A stretch of 64,000 nucleotides of DNA from Pseudaminobacter soli (ex Zhang et al. 2022) (GTDB lineage Bacteria; Pseudomonadota; Alphaproteobacteria; Rhizobiales; Rhizobiaceae): assembly GCF_014595955.1 (NCBI RefSeq), contig NZ_JABVCF010000002.1, positions 248,001 through 312,000 on the forward strand, given 5' to 3'. The notes under the pieces are model-generated. The model searched no databases, had not been told where the DNA came from, and saw only the letters and a list, made by a program, of their open reading frames with translations. Each line of letters begins with the position of its first letter. The stretch's first letter is position 1. The position numbers and the translations under genes are program-made. Positions 56,098 through 64,000 of the stretch are shown piece by piece.

Positions 56098-58158
56098 TTA
56101 AGCCAGGCCGCGCTTGACCATCATCGCCTCCGGGCTCGGCATCTTGCCGCGGAACGCCTTGTAAAGCTCTTCCGGATCTTGTGAGCCGCCTGCCGCGTAG
56201 ATGTGCGTGTTGAGCTTGCGGGCGAGCTCCGGATGGAAAGGATCGCCGGTCTCCTCGAAGGCCGAGAAGGCGTCCGCGTCGAGCACCTCCGACCACATGT
56301 AGGAATAGTAGCCGGCCGAGTAGCCGTCGCCGGCGAAGGCGTGCTGGAACTGCGGCGTGCGGTGGCGCATCGCGATCGCCTGCGGCATCTCGATCCTCTT
56401 CAAGGTCTCGGCCTCGAAATCCATCGGATCGACTGGGGAATCAGGCCGCGCGTGGTATGCCATGTCGACCAGCGCGGAGGAGGTGAACTCCACGGTCGCG
56501 AAGCCTGCGCCGAAAGTGCGGGCAGCCAGCATCTTTTCCAGCAGCGCCTTCGGCATCGGCTCGCCGGTCTCGTAATGGCGCGCGTGCTTCTCCAGGATCT
56601 CCGGCACGGTCAGCCAATGCTCGTAGAGTTGGGAGGGAAGCTCGACGAAGTCGCGGCTCACCGACGTGCCGGAGATGGAGGGCCAGGTCACGTCGGTCAG
56701 CATCCCGTGCAGCGCGTGGCCGAATTCGTGGAACAGCGTCTTCGCCTCGTCGAGCGACAGGAGCGCTGGCTCGCCCTCCGGCGCCTTGGCGAAGTTCATG
56801 ATGTTGTAGATGATCGGCTCCGAGCCCTGGCCCAGCTTGTAGCCGGAGCGCAGCGCGCTCATCCAGGCGCCGGAGCGCTTCGACGGCCTAGCGAAATAGT
56901 CGGCGAGGAAGACGGCGACGCGACGATCGCCCTGCATGACCTCGAAGGCGCGGACGTCCGGGTGCCAGGCGGGAATGCCTTTCCGCTCTACGAAGGTGAG
57001 CCCGAACAGCCGGCCGGCGACGTCGAAGCAGGCCTCGATGATCCGCTCGAGTTGGAGGTACGGCTTGAGTTCCGCCTCGTCGAAGGCGTAGCGCTCGGCC
57101 CGCAGCTTCTCCTGATAGTAGCGCCAGTCCCAGCCGGCGATCTCCTCGTTCGCGCCGGAGGCGGCGGCGATGCGCTGAAGCTCCGCTTGGTCGGCGGACG
57201 CCTTGGCCTTCGCCCGGTCCCATACCGGCTCGAGTAGGCCCCAGACATTCTCCGGCGTCTTGGCCATGGTGTCGTCGAGCTTCAGGGCGGCATAGCTCCC
57301 GTAGCCGAGCAGCTTTGCCTTTTCGGCGCGCAGGGCCAGCGTCCGGGCGACGACCTCGCGATTGTCGGTCGAGCCGCCGTTCTCGCCGCGCTTCGTGAAC
57401 GCTTTCCAGGCCGCCTCCCGCAGGTCGCGGCGGGTGGAGAAGGTCGTGAACGGCTCGTAGATCGAACGCGACAGAGTCAACGCGTACATGCCCTTGCGGC
57501 CGCGCGACTCCGCAGCCTGGGCCATGGCGTCGCGCAGGAACTCGGGCAGGCCGTCCAGGTCGCCTTGTTCGAGGAAGAGCACCCACTCCTTCTCGTCGGC
57601 CAGAAGATTCTGGCCGAAGCGGGCACCGAGCGAGGCAAGTTCCTCGTTGATCGCCGCCAGCCGCTTCTTGCCCTCCGGATCGAGTTTTACACCGGCGCGG
57701 ACGAAATTCTTCCAGCTTTTTTCCAGGACGCGCAGGGTCTCCGCATCGAGACCGAGCGTATCGCGCCTCTGATAGAGCGCGTCGATCCGGCCGAAGAGTG
57801 CTTCGTTCATCGAGATCGCGGAATAGTGGCGCGCCAGCTTCGGCGCCATGTTGCGTTCGACGGCCTGGATGGTGTCGTTCGTGTTCGCGCCGGCGACGCA
57901 CCAGAAAATGGCGGCGACGCGGCTCAGCGCATCGCCGGACAATTGCAGCGCCGCCAGCGTGTTCTCGATCGAGGGCTCCTCACCATTCGAGGCAATCGCA
58001 TCGATTTCGGCATCGTGCGCGGCCAGCGCCGCATCGAAGACCGGCCCGAAATCCCCGTCGCTGATTTGCGCGAAATCCGGCAGGCCGAGCTGTCCTGTCC
58101 ATCGCGTCAGCGGTTGGCGTTCGAGGTCGATGGCGGGAGTGGCTTCGGTCATCTGCAT
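56098..58158 (-). CDS. M3 family oligopeptidase
   Basis: The protein is 686 residues, the Dcp/PrlC size. The zinc site is FHEFGHALHGMLTDV with HExxH, and a downstream Glu lies in TSVSRDFVELPSQLYEHWL. It degrades short peptides in the cytoplasm. Oligopeptidase A and peptidyl-dipeptidase Dcp are of the same length and I cannot separate them here. No signal peptide is present. Confidence 0.92.
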   Translation of the reverse strand: MQMTEATPAIDLERQPLTRWTGQLGLPDFAQISDGDFGPVFDAALAAHDAEIDAIASNGEEPSIENTLAALQLSGDALSRVAAIFWCVAGANTNDTIQAVERNMAPKLARHYSAISMNEALFGRIDALYQRRDTLGLDAETLRVLEKSWKNFVRAGVKLDPEGKKRLAAINEELASLGARFGQNLLADEKEWVLFLEQGDLDGLPEFLRDAMAQAAESRGRKGMYALTLSRSIYEPFTTFSTRRDLREAAWKAFTKRGENGGSTDNREVVARTLALRAEKAKLLGYGSYAALKLDDTMAKTPENVWGLLEPVWDRAKAKASADQAELQRIAAASGANEEIAGWDWRYYQEKLRAERYAFDEAELKPYLQLERIIEACFDVAGRLFGLTFVERKGIPAWHPDVRAFEVMQGDRRVAVFLADYFARPSKRSGAWMSALRSGYKLGQGSEPIIYNIMNFAKAPEGEPALLSLDEAKTLFHEFGHALHGMLTDVTWPSISGTSVSRDFVELPSQLYEHWLTVPEILEKHARHYETGEPMPKALLEKMLAARTFGAGFATVEFTSSALVDMAYHARPDSPVDPMDFEAETLKRIEMPQAIAMRHRTPQFQHAFAGDGYSAGYYSYMWSEVLDADAFSAFEETGDPFHPELARKLNTHIYAAGGSQDPEELYKAFRGKMPSPEAMMVKRGLA

Positions 58159-58256
58159 CGCTCTTCAGGGGAGGGGTAGCTTCCATTTAGGAGGGGGAGG
58201 AATGCGGCGCAACGATGTTGACCGGCTGCCTCTCCCTTGCTAGGTGCGGCAAAATA

Positions 58257-58272
58257 GTAAGGGAAACTTATC
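58257..58272. promoter_or_regulatory. Possible MarR operator
   Basis: GTAAG-GGAAA-CTTAT is a short imperfect dyad immediately before the MarR start codon, where autoregulation is usual. Weak evidence. Confidence 0.3.
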
Positions 58273-58274
58273 AA

Positions 58275-58748
58275 ATGCCGGCGGTCTTGGATTCTGACAG
58301 CTTCGGCTTCCTCATCACTGACGCGACGCGCCTATATCGCGCCGAGTTTGACCGGCGGATCGCCGCCGCAGGGCTCGGCATCAGCCCCGCGGACGCGCGC
58401 ACGCTCAGCCACGCCACTCGCTGCGGCCCGATCCGGCAGAACCTGCTGGCCGGACGGATCGGGGTGGAGGCGATGACGGTCAGCGAGTCCCTCGACCGGC
58501 TGGAAGGGCAGGGGCTGGTGGAGCGCGGCATCGATCCTTCCGATCGTCGAGCGAAGCTGGTGCACGTGACGGACGCGGGTGCGGCCATGCTGGGCAGAAT
58601 CCACGAGATCGCCCAGAGTCTCTGGGCCGATGCATCGGCGGGTGTGACCGGGTCGGACTGGGAGCGTTTCCTTCAAACCCTGAAATCGGCGCGCGACAAT
58701 CTCGCCTCCTTGCGCGAGCAGTCCCGGAGCGGAGGCGTCGTGGCATGA
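58275..58748 (+). CDS. MarR family transcriptional regulator
   Basis: The protein is 157 residues with a winged-helix MarR fold: NLLAGRIGVEAMTVSESLDRLEGQGLVERGIDPSDRRAKLVHVTDAG includes the wing. It is coupled to the efflux gene by a 4-nt ATGA overlap, so it is probably its repressor. ATG 58275 follows AAGGGAAAC. Confidence 0.9.
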   Translation: MPAVLDSDSFGFLITDATRLYRAEFDRRIAAAGLGISPADARTLSHATRCGPIRQNLLAGRIGVEAMTVSESLDRLEGQGLVERGIDPSDRRAKLVHVTDAGAAMLGRIHEIAQSLWADASAGVTGSDWERFLQTLKSARDNLASLREQSRSGGVVA

Positions 58749-60001
58749 ACGTGCAGTCCAGGCCGGCAGCGCGACCGGTGATGAGTGAGCGCCGCGTCAG
58801 CCTGCTCGGCGGCCTGCTGGTGGCGATCGGGCCGGTCTCCATGGCGCTCTACACACCGGCCATGCCGGAGATCGTGCACGCCTTCGGGACGACCGAGGCG
58901 GCGGTCAAGCTTACGCTCTCGGTATATTTCGCCGGCTTCGCGCTGGCCCAACTCGTCTGCGGCCCGTTGTCGGACGGGCTCGGGCGCAAACCCGTCACCT
59001 ATGGCTTCCTCGCGATCTATCTCGTCGCTTCGCTGCTGGCGATGATCGCACCGAACGTGCATGTGCTGATCGTAGCGAGGTTGCTGCAGGGCGTCGGCGC
59101 CGCCGTGGGCTGGGCGATCGCCAGAGCCATCGTCCGCGATCTCTTCACGCATGAGCGCTCCGCCCGCATCATGAACCTGATCGGCCTGATCCTGGCGGTC
59201 GGACCGGCGGTGTCGCCGACGCTCGGCGGGCTTACGATGGAACTCGCAGGCTGGCATGCGATCTTCGTGCTGATGTTCGTGGCGGCACTCGGCATCATCC
59301 TGGCCGTGCGGCTGATCATGGTGGAGACGGTGCAGCGCGACATCTCGCGTATCCGGCCGCGCGCGCTGATCGGGTCGTACCGCCAGGTCCTCGCCTCGCC
59401 CTATTTCGTGCTGTCGAGCCTGGTGCTGTCCGGCTCGGTGGGAGCCCTCTACACACAGGCGACGGTCCTGCCCTTCATCCTGATGGACAGGGTGGGGTTC
59501 ACGCCCAGCCAGTTCGGCGCGGGGATGCTGATGCAGTCGGGGATGTATTTCGCGGGCTCGCTTGCCGTGCGCCAACTGCTCGGCCGCTTTGGCGCTTTCC
59601 GGCTCGTGCCGGTCGGGCTTGCCTTCATTGGCCTCGGCAGCGTCGCCGTTGCCGTCACGTTGCGGGTCTATGAGCCCTGCTTCCTCGGGGTCATGGGACC
59701 GGTCGCGCTGTTCTCGTTCGGCATCGCGTTCGTCATACCGGCGACTGCGACCGCAACGCTGGCACCTTTTCCGCACATCGCCGGAGCGGCCTCCTCGATG
59801 AGCGGCTTCTTCCAGATGGGGGGCGGCCTGCTCGGAGGCCTGATCTGCGCGGCGATGGGCGATCCCGTGGTGGCGATGGCGACGGTCATCCCCGCCATGG
59901 GGCTGCTTGCCATCCTAAGCTGGGCATTGTGGACGAGGCTTCCGACGCCGAAGGCCGCCTCGGTCGTTCAGGCCCCTCCGGTCAGTTCCCCGTCGGAGTA
60001 G
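58745..60001 (+). CDS. Bcr/CflA-type MFS drug efflux transporter
   Basis: The protein is 418 residues with about twelve membrane helices. Motif A (GPLSDGLGRKPV) and the Bcr/CflA-type LYTPAMPEIVHAFGTTEAAVKLTLSVYFAGFALAQL are visible. It should export drugs such as sulfonamides or bicyclomycin by proton antiport; the substrate is unproven. The upstream MarR gene overlaps its start. Confidence 0.9.
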   Translation: MNVQSRPAARPVMSERRVSLLGGLLVAIGPVSMALYTPAMPEIVHAFGTTEAAVKLTLSVYFAGFALAQLVCGPLSDGLGRKPVTYGFLAIYLVASLLAMIAPNVHVLIVARLLQGVGAAVGWAIARAIVRDLFTHERSARIMNLIGLILAVGPAVSPTLGGLTMELAGWHAIFVLMFVAALGIILAVRLIMVETVQRDISRIRPRALIGSYRQVLASPYFVLSSLVLSGSVGALYTQATVLPFILMDRVGFTPSQFGAGMLMQSGMYFAGSLAVRQLLGRFGAFRLVPVGLAFIGLGSVAVAVTLRVYEPCFLGVMGPVALFSFGIAFVIPATATATLAPFPHIAGAASSMSGFFQMGGGLLGGLICAAMGDPVVAMATVIPAMGLLAILSWALWTRLPTPKAASVVQAPPVSSPSE

Positions 60002-60031
60002 ACCGGGGCAAATCGCGCCAACTGTACTGGT

Positions 60032-60676
60032 TCAGTCGATCTCGGGGCGCCTGAAGTCGCCGGTCTCGCGGTCCATCACCCACAGCTCGCCGGTCGATAT
60101 GTCGAACCAGGCGCCGGAAAGTGTGAGCTGGCCCTCGTCCTCCAGAGCCTTGATGTAGGGGAAGGTGCGGAGGTTCGCGATCGAATAGCGGATCGAAATG
60201 CGTTCGAGTGCGGTCTGCCGCTCGCCCTCGGTGAGCAAGGTGTTCCCGGACACGGCATCGGCCGAAGGCGCGAGCAGGCTCATCCATTTCCCGATGAAAT
60301 CGCCGGGCGAAGCCGGCCCGGAGCCGGGCGCCAGCGCGGCGCGGATGCCGCCGCAGCGACCGTGACCCATGACCACGATGTTCTTGACCTTAAGGCTCTG
60401 AACCGCGAATTCGAGGGCAGCCGAGGTCGAGTGGAATTCGCCGTCCGGTGCATAGGGCGGCACGAGGTTGGCGACGTTGCGCAGCACGAAGAGTTCGCCC
60501 GGCCCTGCGTCGAAGATGACCTCGGGGGCAGATCGGGAGTCGCAACAGGCGACCACCATCGTTGCGGGCGCCTGCCCCCCGCGCGCAAGCTCGCGATAGC
60601 GATCCGTCTCGGCGGCGTAGCGCCCCTGCATGAAATTGCGGTAGCCGGAAAGCAACTGGTCGGGGAGATCGGTCAT
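60032..60676 (-). CDS. Beta-type carbonic anhydrase
   Basis: The protein is 214 residues. Zinc ligands are C44 (in CCDSR, with the Asp46-Arg48 pair), H105 and C108 in MGHGRCGG. It converts carbon dioxide and bicarbonate and supplies bicarbonate to carboxylases. Confidence 0.95.
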   Translation of the reverse strand: MTDLPDQLLSGYRNFMQGRYAAETDRYRELARGGQAPATMVVACCDSRSAPEVIFDAGPGELFVLRNVANLVPPYAPDGEFHSTSAALEFAVQSLKVKNIVVMGHGRCGGIRAALAPGSGPASPGDFIGKWMSLLAPSADAVSGNTLLTEGERQTALERISIRYSIANLRTFPYIKALEDEGQLTLSGAWFDISTGELWVMDRETGDFRRPEID

Positions 60677-60741
60677 GGATTTCCTCCTAAAGGCAAGTGC
60701 CCCGGCGGATCAATGGGCGACTTGCTGCGCCGCAGCATTTT

Positions 60742-61515
60742 TCAAGCCCAGATCGCGACCGGAATTCCGTGCCCGTCGCGCCCGGGAGGATCGGGGAAGG
60801 GCAAGGCCTCGCCTCGCGCATGCCGCGCCGCGATCATGAGTACGGCGCAGGCGTCGAGGAAATCGTCGTCGCCAGCACCGCGCGGGGTAGGACCATCCAG
60901 GAAATCTCGCTCGATCCCGCATCTGGCGAGGAGTTCGCGCCGCTCCTCCATGCCCTCCGGATTGATGCGGCCCTTCACCTTCTTCGGCTTTCCCATAGGG
61001 CGGCCACCGTTCAGTCGCCAGAACGCGACCTCGGGATGCGACTCCAGGATGCGCTCCCGGAGGTCGGGGCGGGCGATGAGAAGTTGGTCCAGCTCGCGGA
61101 TTTTCGAGAAGATCCCGAACGCCTGAATGGAGACGCCGCGCGGCGGATCGGAGGTCGCGCGGGCAATCCCGCTCGCCTGCCGGTGCAATTCGTACCAGCG
61201 GTCGAGCGTGCTGAAGGGCTCGTCGGCGGCATAGACGGCCGCCCGCGAGGGTATCGAGAAGACGCTCGACTGGCGCTCGCCCAGAAATTTGCGCACGATG
61301 GCCTCGGGTCCGCGGCCTCCCTTCGTGCTGAAGGAAGGAAGACCGATCGGCATGTCGACCGCGACGACCGCATCGTCGGGAAGCGCATCGACCAGGTCGC
61401 AGAAGCGCCGCGCGATCAGCGCCTCGGGTGCCTGCCCGCGCCGGCGGACGACGGCGATCCAGCCGGCCTTGCAGCCATCCACGCCGGCGATATCGACCGG
61501 TGCGTCAAGGCTCAT
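60742..61515 (-). CDS. DUF429 protein coupled to pdxY
   Basis: The protein is 257 residues. DUF429 hallmarks: AGVDGCKAGWIAV with an RNase-H-like first strand, VAVDMPIGLPS, ESHPEVAFWRLNGG and GAGDDDFLDACAVLMIA, which offers an acidic cluster reminiscent of nuclease or phosphotransfer folds. Function unknown. Its ATG overlaps the pdxY stop (ATGA), so it is translated together with pyridoxal kinase. Confidence 0.87.
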   Translation of the reverse strand: MSLDAPVDIAGVDGCKAGWIAVVRRRGQAPEALIARRFCDLVDALPDDAVVAVDMPIGLPSFSTKGGRGPEAIVRKFLGERQSSVFSIPSRAAVYAADEPFSTLDRWYELHRQASGIARATSDPPRGVSIQAFGIFSKIRELDQLLIARPDLRERILESHPEVAFWRLNGGRPMGKPKKVKGRINPEGMEERRELLARCGIERDFLDGPTPRGAGDDDFLDACAVLMIAARHARGEALPFPDPPGRDGHGIPVAIWA

Positions 61516-62396
61516 GCGCGGCGGTCGGGTCCGGGATGCATCAGATGCCGCAGATGGACCATCGCCATCGGATGAGAGAGGCTCTGCGCGTCGGTTTCGA
61601 TCTGGAGTTCGTCGCCGCCTCGCTTGGCTGTACGAGCGAGGATCTCGAAGACAGAGGCTGTCGCCGACTGCAGTGCCTTGCCAGCCGGCTGGCCCTCCAG
61701 GAATCTCGCCAGTAGTAGAGCCGAGGTCAGGTCGCCAAGCCCGTTCGGAGGCTTGTCGATCATGCGGTGCTCGGCGAGCAACGCCTCGGAGGGGGTTAGC
61801 AGCAGGTTGCCGATGCCGCCCGCCATCAGAGCGGGGGAGGACGTGACCAGCATCGTGGGCGGACCTGCCGTCAGCGCCGCCGACATGACGTTGCGCAGTT
61901 CGTCGAGGCGTTCGCCCATCATCCATTCGAGTTCGTAGCGGTTGGGCGTCGCAATGTCGGCGATCGGCATCAGCACGTCACGCATGGCCTCGGCCACCGG
62001 CTGCGGAACATAGAGGCCGCGCATGTCGCCCATCACCGGGTCGCAGAGATAGATGGCGCGCGGGTTCCTCGCCTTCACGGCGCCGACCAGCGAGGCGACG
62101 GCCTCGGCCTGCGTGGCGTCGCCGAGATAGCCCGACAGGACGCCGGCGACCTCGCCCAGCCATGGCGCGTTCTCCAGGTCCTTCATCAGGGCGGCGAACT
62201 CGCGCGGATCGGGAACGATGCGCGTGGCGCGGCCATGGCCGGGATGCCAGGGCAGGATGACGGTCGGCACGGCCCAGACGGGGATGCCCAGGCTCTCCAG
62301 GGCCAGCACGACGGCCCGGTTTCCGACCGAGCCACGGGCGACGTGGCTGGACACCACGATCACGGCGCGGGGATTTTCCTCAGGCGGGGCGTTCAT
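61512..62396 (-). CDS. pdxY: Pyridoxal kinase
   Basis: The protein is 294 residues of the ribokinase-like PdxY family: VSSHVARGSVGNRAVVLALE, YLCDPVMGDMRGLYVPQPVAEA, TPNRYELEWMMGE and the GNGLGDLTSALLLARFL-like Gly-Asp anion hole with the catalytic Asp. It phosphorylates pyridoxal to PLP in the salvage pathway. It overlaps the DUF429 gene at its 3' end. Confidence 0.93.
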   Translation of the reverse strand: MNAPPEENPRAVIVVSSHVARGSVGNRAVVLALESLGIPVWAVPTVILPWHPGHGRATRIVPDPREFAALMKDLENAPWLGEVAGVLSGYLGDATQAEAVASLVGAVKARNPRAIYLCDPVMGDMRGLYVPQPVAEAMRDVLMPIADIATPNRYELEWMMGERLDELRNVMSAALTAGPPTMLVTSSPALMAGGIGNLLLTPSEALLAEHRMIDKPPNGLGDLTSALLLARFLEGQPAGKALQSATASVFEILARTAKRGGDELQIETDAQSLSHPMAMVHLRHLMHPGPDRRA

Positions 62397-62402
62397 TGCA
62401 GA

Positions 62403-62654
62403 TCAGAGTCCGCGCAGCAGGTAGGAGGCAAACCAGAGGACCAGGCCAATTGTCAGCACGAAGCCGAGCGTGCGGCCGATCCGGGTTCCCCAGGTCTCGA
62501 TCGGATCGTCGTCCTGCCGGATGCCGGCCGCGTCCCTGTCTGGTCGATCGCCGGTCGGGAGGCCGGAGAACAGCCCGCCATCTGCTTCGCGGCCCACTCG
62601 TCCAATGATGCGCCGCGATTCATCGGTCCGATCCGCGTCGTTGCCGCTACGCAC
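62403..62654 (-). CDS. Small protein with one C-terminal membrane helix
   Basis: The protein is 83 residues from GTG 62654, chosen because GAGGAG lies 6 nt upstream (an in-frame TTG upstream is also possible). A charged Arg/Asp-rich soluble part is followed by a helix LGFVLTIGLVLWFASYLLRGL. Tail-anchored-like. It ends 6 nt before the pdxY start, so it may head that operon. Confidence 0.6.
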   Translation of the reverse strand: MRSGNDADRTDESRRIIGRVGREADGGLFSGLPTGDRPDRDAAGIRQDDDPIETWGTRIGRTLGFVLTIGLVLWFASYLLRGL

Positions 62655-62786
62655 GCGATCCTCCTCAGTCAACCGAAAGAATCGCTATCACACCCTTCGC
62701 TGCGCGTCCAAGGCTGTTCGGGCCAACCCGTTTCATTGTGGCCGGAGTGTGATAAGTCTTCGCCTCTATTGATTGCGAGGGGTTTC

Positions 62787-63425
62787 ATGTCGATCAACAG
62801 CCTAGCCGCCGCTTCGCCCCAGCGTCGGACGCTGGCCCTCATGGTGCTTGCCGCGCTGCTGCCGCTGTTGTCGGCCTGCGGCTACAATACGATCCCGACG
62901 GCGGAGGAAAAGGCCAAGGCGGCCTGGAGCGAGGTGCTCAACCAGTACCAGCGCCGCGCTGACCTCATCCCGAACCTGGTGGAGACCGTGAAGGGCTATG
63001 CCACGCATGAGCGCGAAACGCTAGAAGCCGTGGTCGAAGCCCGCGCAAAGGCCACCCAGGTAAGGGTCACACCGGAGACGCTGACCGATCCCAATGCCTT
63101 CAAGGCGTTCCAGGAGAACCAGGCCGGCCTGACCAGCGCGCTCTCCCGCCTGCTTGCCGTGGTGGAGAACTATCCGGACCTCAAGGCCAACCAGAACTTC
63201 CTCTCGCTGCAGGCGCAACTGGAGGGCACAGAGAACCGTATCGCGGTCGCCCGCCGTGACTACATCGAGGCGGTAAGGGAGTATAATCTCACGTTGCGCA
63301 CCTTCCCGTCCGTGCTGTGGGCGAAGCTCTGGTTCACCGATGCTGAGCCGTTCCAGAATTTCACAATCGCCGAGGACAAGATGCAGGCGCCGACGGTCAA
63401 TTTTGGCACCAAGCAGGGCGGTTAA
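62787..63425 (+). CDS. LemA family lipoprotein
   Basis: The protein is 212 residues. A signal peptide ending LSAC (lipobox) precedes an alpha-helical LemA domain: QYQRRADLIPNLVETVKGYATHERETLEAVVEAR and ENYPDLKANQNFLSLQAQLEGTENRIAVARRDY. LemA proteins sit in the membrane and pair with TPM-domain proteins. The TPM gene follows after 30 nt. Confidence 0.92.
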   Translation: MSINSLAAASPQRRTLALMVLAALLPLLSACGYNTIPTAEEKAKAAWSEVLNQYQRRADLIPNLVETVKGYATHERETLEAVVEARAKATQVRVTPETLTDPNAFKAFQENQAGLTSALSRLLAVVENYPDLKANQNFLSLQAQLEGTENRIAVARRDYIEAVREYNLTLRTFPSVLWAKLWFTDAEPFQNFTIAEDKMQAPTVNFGTKQGG

Positions 63426-63455
63426 GGGGCGTTCGAGCACTCGGGTCGACCTCAT

Positions 63456-64000
63456 ATGGTCATACTCACGTCCGGCCGAGAGCCGTTGAAGGCGGCTATT
63501 GCCTTCCTGGCGCTGTTCACGGCCCTGCTGCTGTCGAGCCTCGCGCTCGCTGCCGAACTGCCGAAACTCACCGGCCGGGTGGTCGACAATGCCGGGATGA
63601 TCGACCCCGCGGACGATACGGCGCTCACCCAGAAGCTCGAAGACTTCGAGAAGAAGTCCACCGACCAGATCGTGGTGGCGACCATCGACAGCCTCAATGG
63701 CGAGGCGATCGAGTCCTATGCCAACCGGCTCTTTCGCGAATGGCACCTCGGCCAGGCGGGCGAGAACAACGGCATCCTGCTCCTAGTCGCAAAGGTCGAC
63801 CGCAAGATGCGCATCGAGGTCGGCTACGGCCTGGAGGGCACGCTGACCGACCTCCATTCCAAGCTGATCATCGAGAACACGATGCTGCCGGCCTTCCGCG
63901 CCGGCGACTTCTCGGGCGGGATCTCTCGCGCCGTCGACGATATCATAATGGTTCTGGAGGGCAATGCGGCCGAGTTGGAAGCCCGCTACAAGCGCAATCA
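63456..64000 (+). CDS. TPM domain protein, YgcG family (3' end beyond the window)
   Basis: The visible 181 residues start with a signal peptide (KAAIAFLALFTALLLSSLALAAE) and a TPM domain: LTGRVVDNAGMIDPADDTALTQKLEDFEKKSTDQIVVATIDSLNG, GENNGILLLVAKVDRKMRIEVGYGLEGTLTD. This family has a possible phosphatase or thylakoid-type membrane role. The reading frame continues off the right edge. It follows the LemA gene and is probably co-transcribed. Confidence 0.9.
   Translation, partial: MVILTSGREPLKAAIAFLALFTALLLSSLALAAELPKLTGRVVDNAGMIDPADDTALTQKLEDFEKKSTDQIVVATIDSLNGEAIESYANRLFREWHLGQAGENNGILLLVAKVDRKMRIEVGYGLEGTLTDLHSKLIIENTMLPAFRAGDFSGGISRAVDDIIMVLEGNAAELEARYKRN

Noticed and set aside
58673-59776. 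Minus-strand frame opposite the MFS gene
   Set aside because: Gln/Arg/His-rich shadow.

Overview
The window looks like chromosomal DNA of a high-GC alphaproteobacterium of the Rhizobiales, most like the Phyllobacteriaceae (Mesorhizobium and relatives). This is an inference from recognisable protein families (Usg, DUF1674, MtgA beside IspA, HtpX-RsmB-heparinase-PurH, GlnK-AmtB, a TakP-type TRAP binding protein), a 6S-like RNA upstream of 5-formyl-THF cyclo-ligase, CtrA-type TTAA-N7-TTAA sites and rhizobial intergenic palindromes. I see no phage, plasmid, CRISPR or rRNA/tRNA genes. Most of the window is core metabolism broken up by mosaic palindromic repeats.

Layout. 1-12.1 kb is a catabolic and transport block. 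It holds an IorAB-type indolepyruvate:ferredoxin oxidoreductase (cut by the left edge), a lipoprotein, a CGNR-finger protein, an orphan LivH-like permease, and a 2-oxoacid TRAP system whose membrane genes (takQM) and binding protein (takP) lie on opposite strands with a zinc dehydrogenase and a flavin monooxygenase between them. A PuuD-like amidotransferase follows. 12.2-17.8 kb carries TerC, a YmdB-type phosphodiesterase translationally coupled to an orphan HTH protein, 5-formyl-THF cyclo-ligase with the 6S candidate, a frameshifted GNAT gene, and asd preceded by a possible Thr/Lys leader peptide and hairpins. 18-28 kb carries acs, a UbiH-family hydroxylase, YbaK and OsmC proteins, YceH, and the sdhCDAB operon, into which a sulfotransferase-like gene is inserted between sdhA and sdhB.

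28.2-33.6 kb is the least explained region. Clustered CtrA-like motifs precede a small secreted protein, a membrane protein with a long helical domain, and an overlapping membrane-anchored ClpP/SppA-like serine protease. Two membrane diguanylate cyclases face them. 33.7-43.2 kb is leuC, purH, a FAH-family enzyme, heparinase-like, rsmB and htpX, all on the minus strand except the FAH gene. 43.2-51.3 kb has a DUF1674 (SDH assembly) protein, a secreted nuclease, a tiny ORF with a near-perfect Shine-Dalgarno and its own terminator, a MOSC protein, tesB, the nitrogen-control pair glnK-amtB with a sigma-54-like promoter, a secreted Cache-like protein, msrB and rpmF. 51.4-64 kb has mtgA, ispA, ispG, a lytic transglycosylase with a SPOR-like tail, an M3 peptidase, a MarR/efflux operon, carbonic anhydrase, a pdxY-DUF429 pair and a lemA-TPM operon that runs off the right edge.

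How it fits together. The left block suggests uptake and ferredoxin- or flavin-linked oxidation of 2-oxo acids. The sdh operon and the DUF1674 protein serve the same respiratory complex. GlnK and AmtB form the ammonium-sensing pair. Most regulatory calls are motif-level and none was computed.
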